From positions 1,240,001 through 1,304,000 of the forward strand of contig NZ_SRLC01000002.1 of the NCBI RefSeq assembly GCF_004765605.1: DNA of 64,000 nt. The letters run 5' to 3'. Source of the stretch: Hymenobacter aquaticus. Its GTDB lineage: Bacteria; Bacteroidota; Bacteroidia; Cytophagales; Hymenobacteraceae. Numbering within the stretch: position 1 is the first letter of the stretch; every line of letters starts with the position of its first letter. Made by a program: the position numbers and the translations under genes. This document shows, piece by piece, positions 8,311 through 17,228 of this stretch. The notes under the pieces are model-generated. The model was not told where the DNA came from. It ran no database searches and was given only the letters and a program-made list of their open reading frames with translations.

Positions 8311-8529
8311 ACGGGTAGTGAAAATGGGTTAGAGAATAAGGAGAAAAAGTGGGGAAGACGGGGCGAGGCGACGCTGGCGCAGTGTAGTTGGCCAGTGCCT
8401 GCGGTAACTGGGAGCATAGGTAGGGCCCAGCACAGCGGCCCGGAATTTTATTACACCAATACCACTATTCCCGGGACAAACCTTGCGGCGCGCTGATCAA
8501 ACGCCGGGCTGAACGCGCCGGGCAAACGA

Positions 8530-8561
8530 AAAGCGCCAGACTCGGCTGAGTCTGGCGCTGT
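8530..8561 (-). terminator. Terminator after the 8589-10148 gene
   Basis: AGCGCCAGACTC pairs with GAGTCTGGCGCT around GGCT; on the minus strand the stem is followed by TTTTCGTTTG. Confidence 0.75.
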
Positions 8562-8588
8562 GTGGGGCCGCAGAGGTTTCAGGCAGGC

Positions 8589-10148
8589 TTACGGCTGGTC
8601 GGAGCGAAGCAGGCGGGCTACCTGCCGGCCGTCGGCGCTGCGGGCAAAATAGAGGCCGGCTGGCACCTGGGCGTCCGGCTGCCACACCACTAGGCCATCG
8701 GGCCGGCTGGTGAGCCGGGCTACCGGGCGGCCCAGCTCATCCGAAACCACCACGGGCCCACTGAAACCGGCGGCCAGCTGAAACTGCACCCGGTCGTGGA
8801 AGGGCACGGGGAAGGCCGCCAACACCACGGGCTGCCGCCCCGGGGTGGTACCCAGCACGATGCGGCTTACCCGGAAGATAACGGTCCGGACCTCCGTGCC
8901 GTTGAGCGGGCAGCCGTTGTCGGCCAGCGTCACGGTAAACGAATACAGTCCGGAAGGCAGGGAGGTGGGTACGCTCCAGGTCAAGCGGCCCTGGTTCGGG
9001 CCCGTCGGCTGGAAAGAAGCGCCGGGTATCACGCTGGCCACGTCGCTGCTCAGGCGCACCGTTTGCCCGGCGTCGGGGTCGGTGGCCGTCAGGTTCAGCG
9101 AAATCAGCTCGCCGGTGGCTACGTCGATGGGCAAATCGAGCGGGAAGGGCGCGGGGCTGCTGCCGATGGAGAGACTACTGAGCACGGGGTTACGGTTGCC
9201 GCTGCCGTTGAATACCGAGTAGACGACGTCCCGTAGCACGCTGCCGATTTTGGTCCAGCTGCCGTTCAGCTTCCGAAACTCATCGACGCGCACGGCCACC
9301 ACGAAGGGGCCGGTTTCCTTCAGAATCGGCCGGGCCACCAGTTCGCCCGTGGCGGCGTTCAGCCCAAAGTAAGGCGTGCCCACCCCGCCCCCAACCAGGA
9401 ACGAGAACAGCGGATTGGCCGCCGAGTAGGTGCGGGCCGGATAGGTAACGGTTTGCCCGCTGGCCGGGTCCTGAAACTGGCCGGCGGAGTAGCTGACGTA
9501 CGGCAGCGGAATTGGGCACGGGTTGACGTAGGAGGTCCGCCGTTGGGGCGGCACCGATTGGTACACCAGCGAGTCGCCATCGGCTTCGAAGGTGCTGAAG
9601 CTGTAGCGGTGCGACTGGTTGCCGCACAGGTACGGCAGCGTGAAGGAAGTAAACTTGGGAGAGTTGTTTCGTAGGCCGCTGGCGTTATTCAGCTGGGCTT
9701 CCAGGTGGAAGCCGTACATCCCGGAGTCTACCACATTGCGCGTGCCTCCGGTGCGGTTTTCCTCATTCACGCTCATCGTCCACTGGCCCGGCGGCAGCAG
9801 CACGGTGCCTTCAAACACGATATTCTCGTAGCTAAAGTCGCCGACGCAGCCCAACGGCGTGGTCGTGACGGTTGAGACGCGCTGCAGGAGCGCAGTGAAG
9901 CTGCCAGTGGTAGCCCCGGGGCAGCCGTTTAGGCCCACCGACAGCGTAATTTCATTGCCAAAGTTGACCGGCGTAAGCGTGTACTCCCGGTACAGTCGGG
10001 CCGTCACCTTGTAGGCATTGGGGCTGGTGCTGGTCCCGATGTAGGTATAGGTCAGGTCGCCGCCCAGAATGTGGCTGGCCTGCACCGGTAGGCTGCCTAA
10101 GCCAGGCAGGCTGAGCAGCAAGAGGCAGAACAATAATCGGTTGAGCAT
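8589..10148 (-). CDS. Secreted surface protein with ASHILGGDLTY N-terminus and sorting-domain-like C-terminus
   Basis: The 519-residue protein has a signal peptide cleaved near QA-S (24/25). It then begins SHILGGDLTYTYIG, the start shared by many large Bacteroidota gliding- and adhesion-associated surface proteins. The middle contains Ig/cadherin-like beta segments (LNLTATDPDAGQTVRL; GLYSFTVTLADNGCP, about residues 350-425). The last 75 residues (VVLAAFPVPFHDRVQFQL and GLYFARSADGRQVARLL) look like a divergent type A sorting domain. Cysteines at GCPGA, GCVGD, LCGNQ and NPCPI may form disulfides outside the cell. It is probably exported by T9SS; the ligand is unknown. Confidence 0.8.
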   Translation of the reverse strand: MLNRLLFCLLLLSLPGLGSLPVQASHILGGDLTYTYIGTSTSPNAYKVTARLYREYTLTPVNFGNEITLSVGLNGCPGATTGSFTALLQRVSTVTTTPLGCVGDFSYENIVFEGTVLLPPGQWTMSVNEENRTGGTRNVVDSGMYGFHLEAQLNNASGLRNNSPKFTSFTLPYLCGNQSHRYSFSTFEADGDSLVYQSVPPQRRTSYVNPCPIPLPYVSYSAGQFQDPASGQTVTYPARTYSAANPLFSFLVGGGVGTPYFGLNAATGELVARPILKETGPFVVAVRVDEFRKLNGSWTKIGSVLRDVVYSVFNGSGNRNPVLSSLSIGSSPAPFPLDLPIDVATGELISLNLTATDPDAGQTVRLSSDVASVIPGASFQPTGPNQGRLTWSVPTSLPSGLYSFTVTLADNGCPLNGTEVRTVIFRVSRIVLGTTPGRQPVVLAAFPVPFHDRVQFQLAAGFSGPVVVSDELGRPVARLTSRPDGLVVWQPDAQVPAGLYFARSADGRQVARLLRSDQP

Positions 10149-10191
10149 AGAAAGTCGGTTACAGGTAAAAGGATAAGCTGGGCGACAAAAA

Positions 10192-10217
10192 ACAAGGCAG
10201 CCCGCTAGCTGCCTTGT
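10192..10217 (-). terminator. Terminator after the OmpA-type lipoprotein gene
   Basis: ACAAGGCAGC pairs with GCTGCCTTGT. On the minus strand the stem is followed by a TTTTTTG tract, and it lies 58 bases past the stop of the 10275-11291 gene. Confidence 0.8.
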
Positions 10218-10274
10218 CCTATTTTATGCACTTAAAATACTGCTTTGCTCCGCTAAAACCAACTGACGCTGAGG

Positions 10275-11291
10275 TTATTTGCCCGAAGTCGAGGTAGTAG
10301 AGTTGGAGTCCAGAATCTTGAGCAGCTCGTTGAGCTTGGGCGTCAGGATAATTTCGGTGCGGCGGTTCAGGGCCTTGTTCTGGGGCGAGTCGTTTTGGGC
10401 CACCGGAATGTACTGGCTGCGGCCCGAGGCCGTAATCCGCTGGGGCTCGACGCCGCCGGCCGTAATCAGGCGGGCAATTTCGGTGGCCCGCAGCACGCTC
10501 AAATCCCAGTTGTCCTGCATGGCGGCCGTGGGGCGGCTGAAGGGCACGTTGTCGGTGTGGCCTTCCACCACCACGTTCACGTCGGGCTGGTTTTTGAGCA
10601 CGGCGGCCAGCTGCTTCAGCGCCTCCTGGCCTTTGGGGTCCACTTTGGTCGAGCCCGACTTAAACAGCAGTTGCTCCGACAACGACACGTACACCTTGCC
10701 GTCCTTCATCTTCACCTGCAAATCGGTGCCCTGGAAGCCGCGTAGGGCGTTGCTCACGCTGGCCCGCAGGTCGTTCACGGCCTTGTCCTTGTCGGCTAGG
10801 GCCTGGGTCAGCTCGGCCAGCTTGGCTTCGCGCACTTTCAGGTCGGCATTCAGCTTGTCGATGTCGGCCTTGCTGCGGCGCAGGTTGGTATCCAGCTCGC
10901 CCAGCTCGGCTTCGCGGCGCGCCAGGTCCTTGGCCACCTTGTTGTAGTCGGCCGACTTATCAGCCATGGCCCGGTCGCTGTTTTTGAGCAGCTTGTCGTA
11001 GCTGTCGGTGAGCTGGGTGTAGAGGGAGCGGGTGCGGCGCAGGGCGTTGCCGGTCTGGGCCGAGTCTTCCGAGAGGCGCTTGTTGGTCAGGCGCATTTCG
11101 GTCAGCTCGTCGGTGGTTTTTTTCAGCTCGGCCACGGCCTGGCGCTGCTGGCGCTCAGCTTCGGCTTTGCCTTGTTCGGTAGCCTGCTGGCGGGCCCGCA
11201 GGTCGTCGTATTTCTTGGAAGCCACGCAGCCGGGCAGGGTAGACGCCGCCACGATGGCCGCGGCCAGGAGCAGGGAAGAGGATTTTTTCAC
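10275..11291 (-). CDS. OmpA-family lipoprotein with coiled-coil stalk
   Basis: The 338-residue protein is a probable outer-membrane lipoprotein that binds peptidoglycan. The signal peptide ends in the lipobox LPGC with Cys22. Residues 30-190 are a charged coiled coil rich in Lys, Glu, Ala and Asp. The C-terminal OmpA/MotB domain (about 205-325) carries LLFKSGSTKVDPKG, VVVEGHTDNVPF and LNRRTEIILTP, with the conserved GHTDN and NRR residues that contact diaminopimelate. The architecture matches cell-envelope tethers of the YiaD or MotB-like type. The C-terminal tail is Ser/Thr-rich. A near-consensus -7 box lies at 11354-11361. It appears monocistronic. Confidence 0.9.
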   Translation of the reverse strand: MKKSSSLLLAAAIVAASTLPGCVASKKYDDLRARQQATEQGKAEAERQQRQAVAELKKTTDELTEMRLTNKRLSEDSAQTGNALRRTRSLYTQLTDSYDKLLKNSDRAMADKSADYNKVAKDLARREAELGELDTNLRRSKADIDKLNADLKVREAKLAELTQALADKDKAVNDLRASVSNALRGFQGTDLQVKMKDGKVYVSLSEQLLFKSGSTKVDPKGQEALKQLAAVLKNQPDVNVVVEGHTDNVPFSRPTAAMQDNWDLSVLRATEIARLITAGGVEPQRITASGRSQYIPVAQNDSPQNKALNRRTEIILTPKLNELLKILDSNSTTSTSGK

Positions 11292-11353
11292 GCAGGTAGT
11301 ATCTTAGAGAAGCACTGGCGGGAAGCGGATTTGGAACGGGTCCACTTCCCCGG

Positions 11354-11361
11354 AGCAAGGT
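11354..11361 (-). promoter_or_regulatory. Possible -7 box for the OmpA-type lipoprotein gene
   Basis: On the minus strand TACCTTGC, one mismatch from TAnnTTTG, lies 63 bases before the ATG at 11291. The same variant occurs ahead of trxA (25505-25512). Confidence 0.35.
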
Positions 11362-11416
11362 AGCGAGGCCAGCCCGGATCTGCCAGCCGCGGCCCGCCGG
11401 GGTTTGATTTTCGGTC

Positions 11417-11424
11417 TATATTTG
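11417..11424 (+). promoter_or_regulatory. -7 box for the aldolase gene; decides its start
   Basis: TATATTTG is an exact match to TAnnTTTG. It lies inside the longest possible reading frame (from 11404), so translation must begin downstream, at the ATG at 11467. Confidence 0.65.
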
Positions 11425-11466
11425 TCCACGCTTACCTGCATCCTCCTCCCACCCCAACGTCCACCC

Positions 11467-12516
11467 ATGGCTTCTCTTACCTCCTTGAGTGCCGAAACCG
11501 AGGCACTGCTCCAGCACGAATGCAAAACCATCAGCAAAGACCTGCTGCACTCGCCCGGCCCCGACTTTCTGGACCGTTGCTTTGTGCCCAGTAGCCGCCC
11601 GCCGCAGGTGCTGCGTAGCCTCGGGCAGCTCTACAACCACGGCCGCCTGGCCGGCACCGGCTACCTGAGCATCCTGCCCGTCGACCAGGGCATCGAGCAC
11701 ACGGCCGGCTCCTCGTTCGGGCCCAACCCGATGTACTTCGACCCCGAAAACATCATCCGGCTGGCCGTGGAAGGCGGCTGCAACGCCGTGGCTACCACTT
11801 TCGGCACCTTTGGCACGGTGGCCCGCCGCTACGCCCACAAGATTCCGTTTCTGGTCAAAATCAACCACAACGAGCTGCTGACCTACCCCAACAAGTTCGA
11901 CCAGATCCTGTTTGGCTCGGTGGAAGAAGCCTGGAACCTGGGCGCGGCGGCCATCGGCGCCACCATCTACTTCGGCTCCGAGGAATCCAACCGCCAGATC
12001 ATCGAAGTCAGCCAGGCTTTCGAGCGGGCCCACGAGCTGGGCATGGCCACGGTGCTGTGGTGCTACACCCGCAACAACGCCTTCAAAACGGCCGACAAAG
12101 ACTACCACGTGGCCGCCGACCTCACCGGGCAGGCCAACCACCTGGGCGTGACCATTCAGGCCGACATCATCAAGCAGAAGCTGCCCGAAAACAACGGCGG
12201 CTTCGCGGCCCTGAAGTTCGGCAAGACCTTCCCGGCCATGTACGACACGCTTGCCTCCGACAACCCCATCGACCTGACGCGCTACCAGGTGGCCAACTGC
12301 TACATGGGCCGCATCGGCCTGATCAACTCGGGCGGGGAAAGCAGGGGTGCCACCGACCAGGCCGAAGCCGTGCGCACGGCCATCATCAACAAGCGCGCCG
12401 GGGGCCAGGGCCTGATTTCGGGCCGCAAGGCGTTTCAGCGGCCTTTTGCCGAGGGCGTGGCGCTGCTCAACGCCATTCAGGACGTGTATCTCGACCAATC
12501 CATCACGCTTGCGTAA
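11467..12516 (+). CDS. fbaB: Class I fructose-bisphosphate aldolase
   Basis: This Schiff-base aldolase interconverts fructose 1,6-bisphosphate and the triose phosphates in glycolysis and gluconeogenesis. The 349 residues from the ATG at 11467 match the roughly 350-residue bacterial FbaB/DhnA family. The N-terminal YLSILPVDQGIEHTAG, the VKINHNELLTYP strand and the C-terminal ISGRKAFQRPF phosphate-binding segment are typical. The Schiff-base lysine is probably in the central TIQADIIKQKLP or the FAALKFGK strand; I did not fix it. An upstream in-frame start at 11404 is rejected because it would place the promoter box inside the gene. A 150-bp gap with its own promoter separates it from accD. Confidence 0.92.
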   Translation: MASLTSLSAETEALLQHECKTISKDLLHSPGPDFLDRCFVPSSRPPQVLRSLGQLYNHGRLAGTGYLSILPVDQGIEHTAGSSFGPNPMYFDPENIIRLAVEGGCNAVATTFGTFGTVARRYAHKIPFLVKINHNELLTYPNKFDQILFGSVEEAWNLGAAAIGATIYFGSEESNRQIIEVSQAFERAHELGMATVLWCYTRNNAFKTADKDYHVAADLTGQANHLGVTIQADIIKQKLPENNGGFAALKFGKTFPAMYDTLASDNPIDLTRYQVANCYMGRIGLINSGGESRGATDQAEAVRTAIINKRAGGQGLISGRKAFQRPFAEGVALLNAIQDVYLDQSITLA

Positions 12517-12567
12517 AAGCCCGCTAAGTCGGCTGCCCGGGCGTAGCAATGTATGCGGCGGCTGCCT

Positions 12568-12575
12568 TACCTTTG
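12568..12575 (+). promoter_or_regulatory. -7 box for accD
   Basis: TACCTTTG is an exact TAnnTTTG match 92 bases before the accD ATG. A second, weaker TACCTTGC lies at 12635-12642. Confidence 0.55.
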
Positions 12576-12666
12576 CAAACCACACCTGTGCTGAAAGTAG
12601 ATCCGGATCCGGGTTGCCCGCCTTTCCTCGTTTTACCTTGCAGCTTCTAACTTCTTACTAATAACA

Positions 12667-13551
<885 letters not shown>

Positions 13552-13582
13552 GCCCGGCCAAGTTTTCGGCAAGCTTTTTGGA

Positions 13583-13625
13583 AAAAGCCCGTTTAGTGCG
13601 TGTTCGGCGCACTAAACGGGCTTTT
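13583..13625. terminator. Strong terminator after accD
   Basis: AAAAGCCCGTTTAGTGCG and CGCACTAAACGGGCTTTT form an 18-bp perfect stem with a seven-base loop, working in both directions. Confidence 0.9.
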
Positions 13626-13655
13626 GAATTTCCTGGCATTAAATTTTCACCTGTG

Positions 13656-13688
13656 GTTGAGCTGGGTATAGCCAGCCGCCTATATTTG
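13656..13688 (+). promoter_or_regulatory. Full Bacteroidota promoter for the first OmpA/glycine-zipper gene
   Basis: A -33 GTTG at 13656-13659 is followed after 21 bases by the -7 box TATATTTG at 13681-13688, the canonical spacing. The ATG is 85 bases further on. Confidence 0.65.
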
Positions 13689-13772
13689 GCGAACATTTTG
13701 CCAAGAAGTCAAGTAAGCACATCCGGACCGTAAGCAAAACCGCTCTTTTTCTTTTCCACCAATTCTTCTCTG

Positions 13773-14513
13773 ATGAAATCTCCCAAATCCCTTCTGGCGC
13801 TTTTCATGGCTCTGACCATGTTCCTGGGCTCTTGCGCCTCGTCGCAGCCCGCCAGCCAGCCCGACCTGTCGACCAATAACGGAACCGGTGCCCGCAAAAC
13901 CGGCATGAGCAAAACGGCCAAAGGTGGCCTCATTGGCGCTGGTGCCGGCGCTGCGGCTGGTGCCGTCCTGGGCCGCGTAATCGGTGGTAAGTCGGGTACG
14001 GCGGCCGGGGCTATCATTGGTGCTGCCGTGGGCGGCACGGGTGGCGCCCTGATTGGCCGTAAAATGGATAAGCAGGCCGAAGAGCTGCAGCGCGACATGA
14101 AAAACGCCCGCGTCGAGCGGGTGGGCGAGGGTATCAAAATCACCTTCGACTCGGGCATCCTCTTCGATACCAACAAATCGGACCTGCGCGCTGCTTCCCA
14201 GAGCGAAATCCAGAAAATGGCGGAGGTACTGAAAAAGTACCCCGACACCAACGTTATTGTAGAGGGCCACACCGACAACTCCGGTTCGGACGCCATCAAC
14301 CAGCCTCTGTCGGAGCGCCGGGCCCAGGCCGTGGCCAACTACACCACCGCCCAGGGCGTCGATGCTTCGCGCATCACGACCAAAGGCTATGGCTCGTCGC
14401 AGCCCGTGGCCGACAACACCACGGTTGAAGGCAAGCAGGCTAACCGCCGCGTAGAAATTGCCATCTTCGCCAACGAGAAAATGAAGAAGGCTGCTGAAAA
14501 CGGCACCCTGTAA
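13773..14513 (+). CDS. OmpA-family lipoprotein with glycine-zipper segment
   Basis: The 246-residue protein is a probable outer-membrane lipoprotein: the signal peptide ends at the lipobox LGSC, Cys21. Residues 50-97 are a glycine zipper (GLIGAGAGAAAGAVLGRVIG and GAIIGAAVGGTGGALIGRKM), able to form a membrane hairpin. A short linker leads to an OmpA domain (about 118-240) with ILFDTNKSDL, VIVEGHTDNSGSDAIN and QANRRVEIAIF. This resembles YiaD-type proteins that tie the outer membrane to peptidoglycan. A paralogue lies 488 bases downstream in the same direction with an ordinary signal peptide instead of a lipobox. It has a good promoter and terminator of its own. Confidence 0.9.
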   Translation: MKSPKSLLALFMALTMFLGSCASSQPASQPDLSTNNGTGARKTGMSKTAKGGLIGAGAGAAAGAVLGRVIGGKSGTAAGAIIGAAVGGTGGALIGRKMDKQAEELQRDMKNARVERVGEGIKITFDSGILFDTNKSDLRAASQSEIQKMAEVLKKYPDTNVIVEGHTDNSGSDAINQPLSERRAQAVANYTTAQGVDASRITTKGYGSSQPVADNTTVEGKQANRRVEIAIFANEKMKKAAENGTL

Positions 14514-14540
14514 GCTTCAGGCTCAATAGCTTAAATAGGA

Positions 14541-14572
14541 AAGGCCGCACATTTTCTGTGCGGCCTTTTTTT
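14541..14572. terminator. Terminator after the first OmpA/glycine-zipper gene
   Basis: AAGGCCGCACA pairs with TGTGCGGCCTT and is followed by a seven-T tract. Confidence 0.85.
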
Positions 14573-15001
14573 ATGTTCCGGTGTCTGGTAATAAGCACGT
14601 TTAATTAGGAAGCCTGGAGAAGCAAGCTGTTTTTGAATCAGCTGGTTAAACTAAAACGGCAACTCATTTCTCTCCGGCTTGACATGAAAAATAATAGAAA
14701 AAGATAAAGCGCAGAAAAGTAAAGCCGTATGATCTGTACGGCAACAAGCAAGGACTATTCAGCGGCAATAAAAGCGGTGGTATAGTCGTTTGCTAGAAAA
14801 ATAAATGTCTTTAGAAAGGTGATTTTTAGGCCAAAAAGTGGGTTTCGACAGATTTTTTGCCCGTCACCTACAGTTTGGCAAGGTGGTTGCAAATTGCCAG
14901 GCAACACCCAGTTAGTCGCACAGTAAATGTGCGGTGCGGCAGCTGAAAATGAAAAACTCTGCATATTTACAGCACAACAAAAACACAAAAACCACAAGAC
15001 A
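14573..15001. other. Intergenic region, visibly richer in A+T than its surroundings
   Basis: About 430 bases between the two OmpA paralogues contain no convincing gene. A minus-strand frame at 14755-15057 has no domain and overlaps the downstream signal peptide. Small inverted repeats are GCCGTA/TACGGC (14724-14742) and GTTGC/GCAAC (near 14885-14905). The promoter of the downstream gene is probably here, but I see no exact TAnnTTTG. Confidence 0.5.
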
Positions 15002-15709
15002 ATGAAAACCCTTCGTTCGTATTTCGCAATGATGCTGGCAGTGCTGCTGCTGGGCACTAATTATGCCCAGGCACAGACGACTACCACGGAAAAGAAGCCT
15101 TGGAGCAAAACGGCTAAAGGCGCTATCATCGGTGGTTTGGGTGGCGCGGCCGGTGGTGCCGTATTGGGCCGCGTAATCGGCGGTAAGTCGGGTACGGCCA
15201 AAGGCGCCATCATTGGTGCCGCCGTTGGTGGCGGTGCCGGGGCCCTGATTGGCCGTCGGATGGACAAGCAGGCTGCCGAGCTGAAAAAGGAAATGGCCGG
15301 TGCTCGTGTAGAGCGGGTAGGTGAAGGCATCAAAATCACCTTCGATTCGGGCCTGTTGTTTGCCAAGAACTCGGCTGCCCTGACCTCGACGGCCCAGGAC
15401 AACATCATGGAGCTGGCTAAAACCCTCATCAAGTACAACGACACCAACGTCATCGTGGAAGGCCACACCGATACCAGCGGTTCGGACGCCATCAACGACC
15501 CTCTGTCGCAGCGCCGGGCCCAGGCCGTGGCCAACTACGCCCAGCAGCAAGGGGTAGACGCTTCGCGCTTCACGGTAACGGGCTACGGCTCGAAGCAGCC
15601 GGTAGCCGACAACTCGACCGAAGCTGGCCGGATTGCTAACCGCCGCGTGGAGGTTGCCATCTTCGCCAACGAAAAGCTGAAGAAAGCGGCCGAGAAAGGC
15701 CAGATCTAA
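15002..15709 (+). CDS. OmpA-family protein with glycine zipper, non-lipidated paralogue
   Basis: From the ATG at 15002 the product is 235 residues with a cleavable signal peptide (MKTLRSYFAMMLAVLLLG, cleavage near QA-Q at about 25). Longer starts to 14927 would bury the signal peptide and are rejected. The glycine zipper (GAIIGGLGGAAGGAVLGRVI, GAIIGAAVGGGAGALIGRRM) and OmpA domain (GLLFAKNSAAL, VIVEGHTDTSGSDAIN, IANRRVEVAIF) closely follow the lipoprotein encoded at 13773. The main differences are the loss of the lipobox Cys and of the Ser/Gln linker. It is probably periplasmic or inserted by its zipper. The pair looks like a tandem duplication followed by a change of anchoring. Confidence 0.88.
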   Translation: MKTLRSYFAMMLAVLLLGTNYAQAQTTTTEKKPWSKTAKGAIIGGLGGAAGGAVLGRVIGGKSGTAKGAIIGAAVGGGAGALIGRRMDKQAAELKKEMAGARVERVGEGIKITFDSGLLFAKNSAALTSTAQDNIMELAKTLIKYNDTNVIVEGHTDTSGSDAINDPLSQRRAQAVANYAQQQGVDASRFTVTGYGSKQPVADNSTEAGRIANRRVEVAIFANEKLKKAAEKGQI

Positions 15710-15727
15710 GCTTCCCGCTTCCTTTCC

Positions 15728-15760
15728 AAAAAGGCGGTGCCCACGGGTACCGCCTTTTTT
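15728..15760. terminator. Terminator after the second OmpA/glycine-zipper gene
   Basis: AAAAAGGCGGT pairs with ACCGCCTTTTT around a ten-base loop, with a further T. Confidence 0.85.
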
Positions 15761-15843
15761 TGTGCCTGTTCGGTGAGAGGAATTGAGCGCCGATTAATGG
15801 CCGGGCTTGTAACCTGACCCGGTGAGCCCGGGTACAAGCTACC

Positions 15844-16602
15844 ATGACCGACGCCTATTCCCTGGCCCCCGCCGACAAGACCTGGCAGGACCACGTTATC
15901 CTGAACGAGTTTTTTGGCCCGCTCGACCCCGCGCCGCGCCGCACGCCGATGCGGGAGCTGATCAGCACGCTGCTTTCGCACCGCACTACGCACCGTGATG
16001 AGGAACTGGCCTACGACCGGATGCTGGAGGCCTTCGGCGACTGGGACGGAGTGCTGGCCGCGCCGACCAACGCGCTGGCCCACGCCATCCGGACGACGCG
16101 CTGGCCCGACACCCAGGCCCCGCGGATTCAGGAGATTCTGCGCCGCATCAAAGCCGAGCAGGGCGCCTTTACGCTGGATTTTCTGGCGGACTGGCCTTTG
16201 GAGAAGGGTTTGGCTTGGCTGACGGACATGCCCGGCATCGGCCTCAAAACGGCTTCTTTGGTGTTGCTGTTCAACTATCAGAAGCCAGTGTTGCCCGTCG
16301 ATACGCACGTGCACCGCGTGGCCCAGCGCGTGGGCATGATCGGACCCAAGGTGTCGGTGGAAAAGGCGCACCAGGTGCTGCTGAGCCAGCTGCCGCCGGA
16401 TGCGCTGGTGCTGCTCAACTTTCACAAGCACAACTACTGGCTCGGCCAGCACATTTGCTTTTTCGCCAAGCCCGACTGCCCCAATTGCCCGCTGAAAGGC
16501 ATCTGCAACTATTACCTGGAACACTACGGGCCAGCTACCGAAGAGGCGCTGGCGGCCACACCCACGCAGTGGAACGTGGCTCGTGGGGAGTTGCAGCACT
16601 AG
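15844..16602 (+). CDS. Endonuclease III-family DNA glycosylase/AP lyase
   Basis: The protein removes oxidised pyrimidines and nicks abasic sites in base-excision repair. The 252 residues contain the helix-hairpin-helix MPGIGLKTASLVLLF with catalytic Lys K135, the catalytic Asp D153 in LPVDTHVHRVAQRVG, and an iron-sulfur loop with C205, C212, C215 and C221 in the standard C-x6-C-x2-C-x5-C spacing. It is longer than E. coli Nth (211) because of a 20-residue C-terminal tail after the cluster and N-terminal additions. It converges on a lipoprotein gene only three bases beyond its stop. It may be a second Nth-like enzyme rather than the main one, so no symbol is given. Confidence 0.9.
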   Translation: MTDAYSLAPADKTWQDHVILNEFFGPLDPAPRRTPMRELISTLLSHRTTHRDEELAYDRMLEAFGDWDGVLAAPTNALAHAIRTTRWPDTQAPRIQEILRRIKAEQGAFTLDFLADWPLEKGLAWLTDMPGIGLKTASLVLLFNYQKPVLPVDTHVHRVAQRVGMIGPKVSVEKAHQVLLSQLPPDALVLLNFHKHNYWLGQHICFFAKPDCPNCPLKGICNYYLEHYGPATEEALAATPTQWNVARGELQH

Positions 16603-16605
16603 CCA

Positions 16606-17100
16606 CTATTGCAGCTTATCGAGGCGCACTTCCAGCGTATCCACGAAAGCGTGCAGATAAGCGGGCAGGTTGCGCTTTTGGGTGTCGATCAGCCAGAAGC
16701 GGCGCTGCCCAGCCTGGGTTACTTCCACGTAATACCCGCCCCAGTCGCCGGCGTCCGGAGAGCCAATGACGGTGCTTTTCTCCCGCAGCAGATCGGCGGG
16801 TACTTGTTGAATCAAGTCTTTCACCAGCGTGTAATCGGCCGGGCTGCGGGCGACGAACGTGCCGCTGTAGGGGGCGCTGCTGCTGGGGTAGGTGTCTTGG
16901 GTATCTTCCTGCAGCATTTGGGCCTTCGTATCGAGCTTGTAGATTTCAACGCAATTTTCCCCGGCGCACTCACCGTAGAACGAGCCGAAAAGGATAGTGC
17001 TTTGGTCAAATTCGCCGCTTTGTTCGACCTTTTCCTTGTTGCAGGCACCAAGGCCAACACTAGTAAGCGCAGCAACAAAACACAGTGTAGATACTTTCAT
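16606..17100 (-). CDS. Small lipoprotein of unknown function
   Basis: From the ATG at 17100 the protein is 164 residues. A signal peptide (MKVSTLCFVAALTSVGLGAC) ends in the lipobox LGAC with Cys20. A frame extending to 17196 would place this signal peptide internally and is rejected. The mature part includes SFYGECAGENCVEIYKLDTK, with two cysteines that may pair, and a C-terminal beta/alpha segment with YVEVTQAGQRRFWLID. No catalytic motif is visible. Similar small lipoproteins are frequent in Cytophagales, but I cannot name the family. It is convergent with the endonuclease III gene and divergent from the radical SAM gene. Confidence 0.8.
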   Translation of the reverse strand: MKVSTLCFVAALTSVGLGACNKEKVEQSGEFDQSTILFGSFYGECAGENCVEIYKLDTKAQMLQEDTQDTYPSSSAPYSGTFVARSPADYTLVKDLIQQVPADLLREKSTVIGSPDAGDWGGYYVEVTQAGQRRFWLIDTQKRNLPAYLHAFVDTLEVRLDKLQ

Positions 17101-17212
17101 GGGCGGGTGCATAGATATGGAAGGTGTGGAGAGAAGAGCCAGGCTGAACAGAATTGGTTGCATGCGGTTACCAGCCACTGCTTGCCAGGTCGGCACCCAG
17201 CCGACTCCTGCG

Positions 17213-17220
17213 TACCTTTA
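17213..17220 (+). promoter_or_regulatory. -7-like box unusually close to the radical SAM start
   Basis: TACCTTTA, one mismatch from TAnnTTTG, ends only eight bases before the ATG at 17229. If used, transcription would begin at or next to the start codon. Confidence 0.35.
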
Positions 17221-17228
17221 GCCTCACT

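Noticed and set aside
14755..15057. 100-residue minus-strand frame in the A+T-rich gap
   Set aside because: It overlaps the signal peptide region of the second OmpA gene, and no family or promoter supports it.
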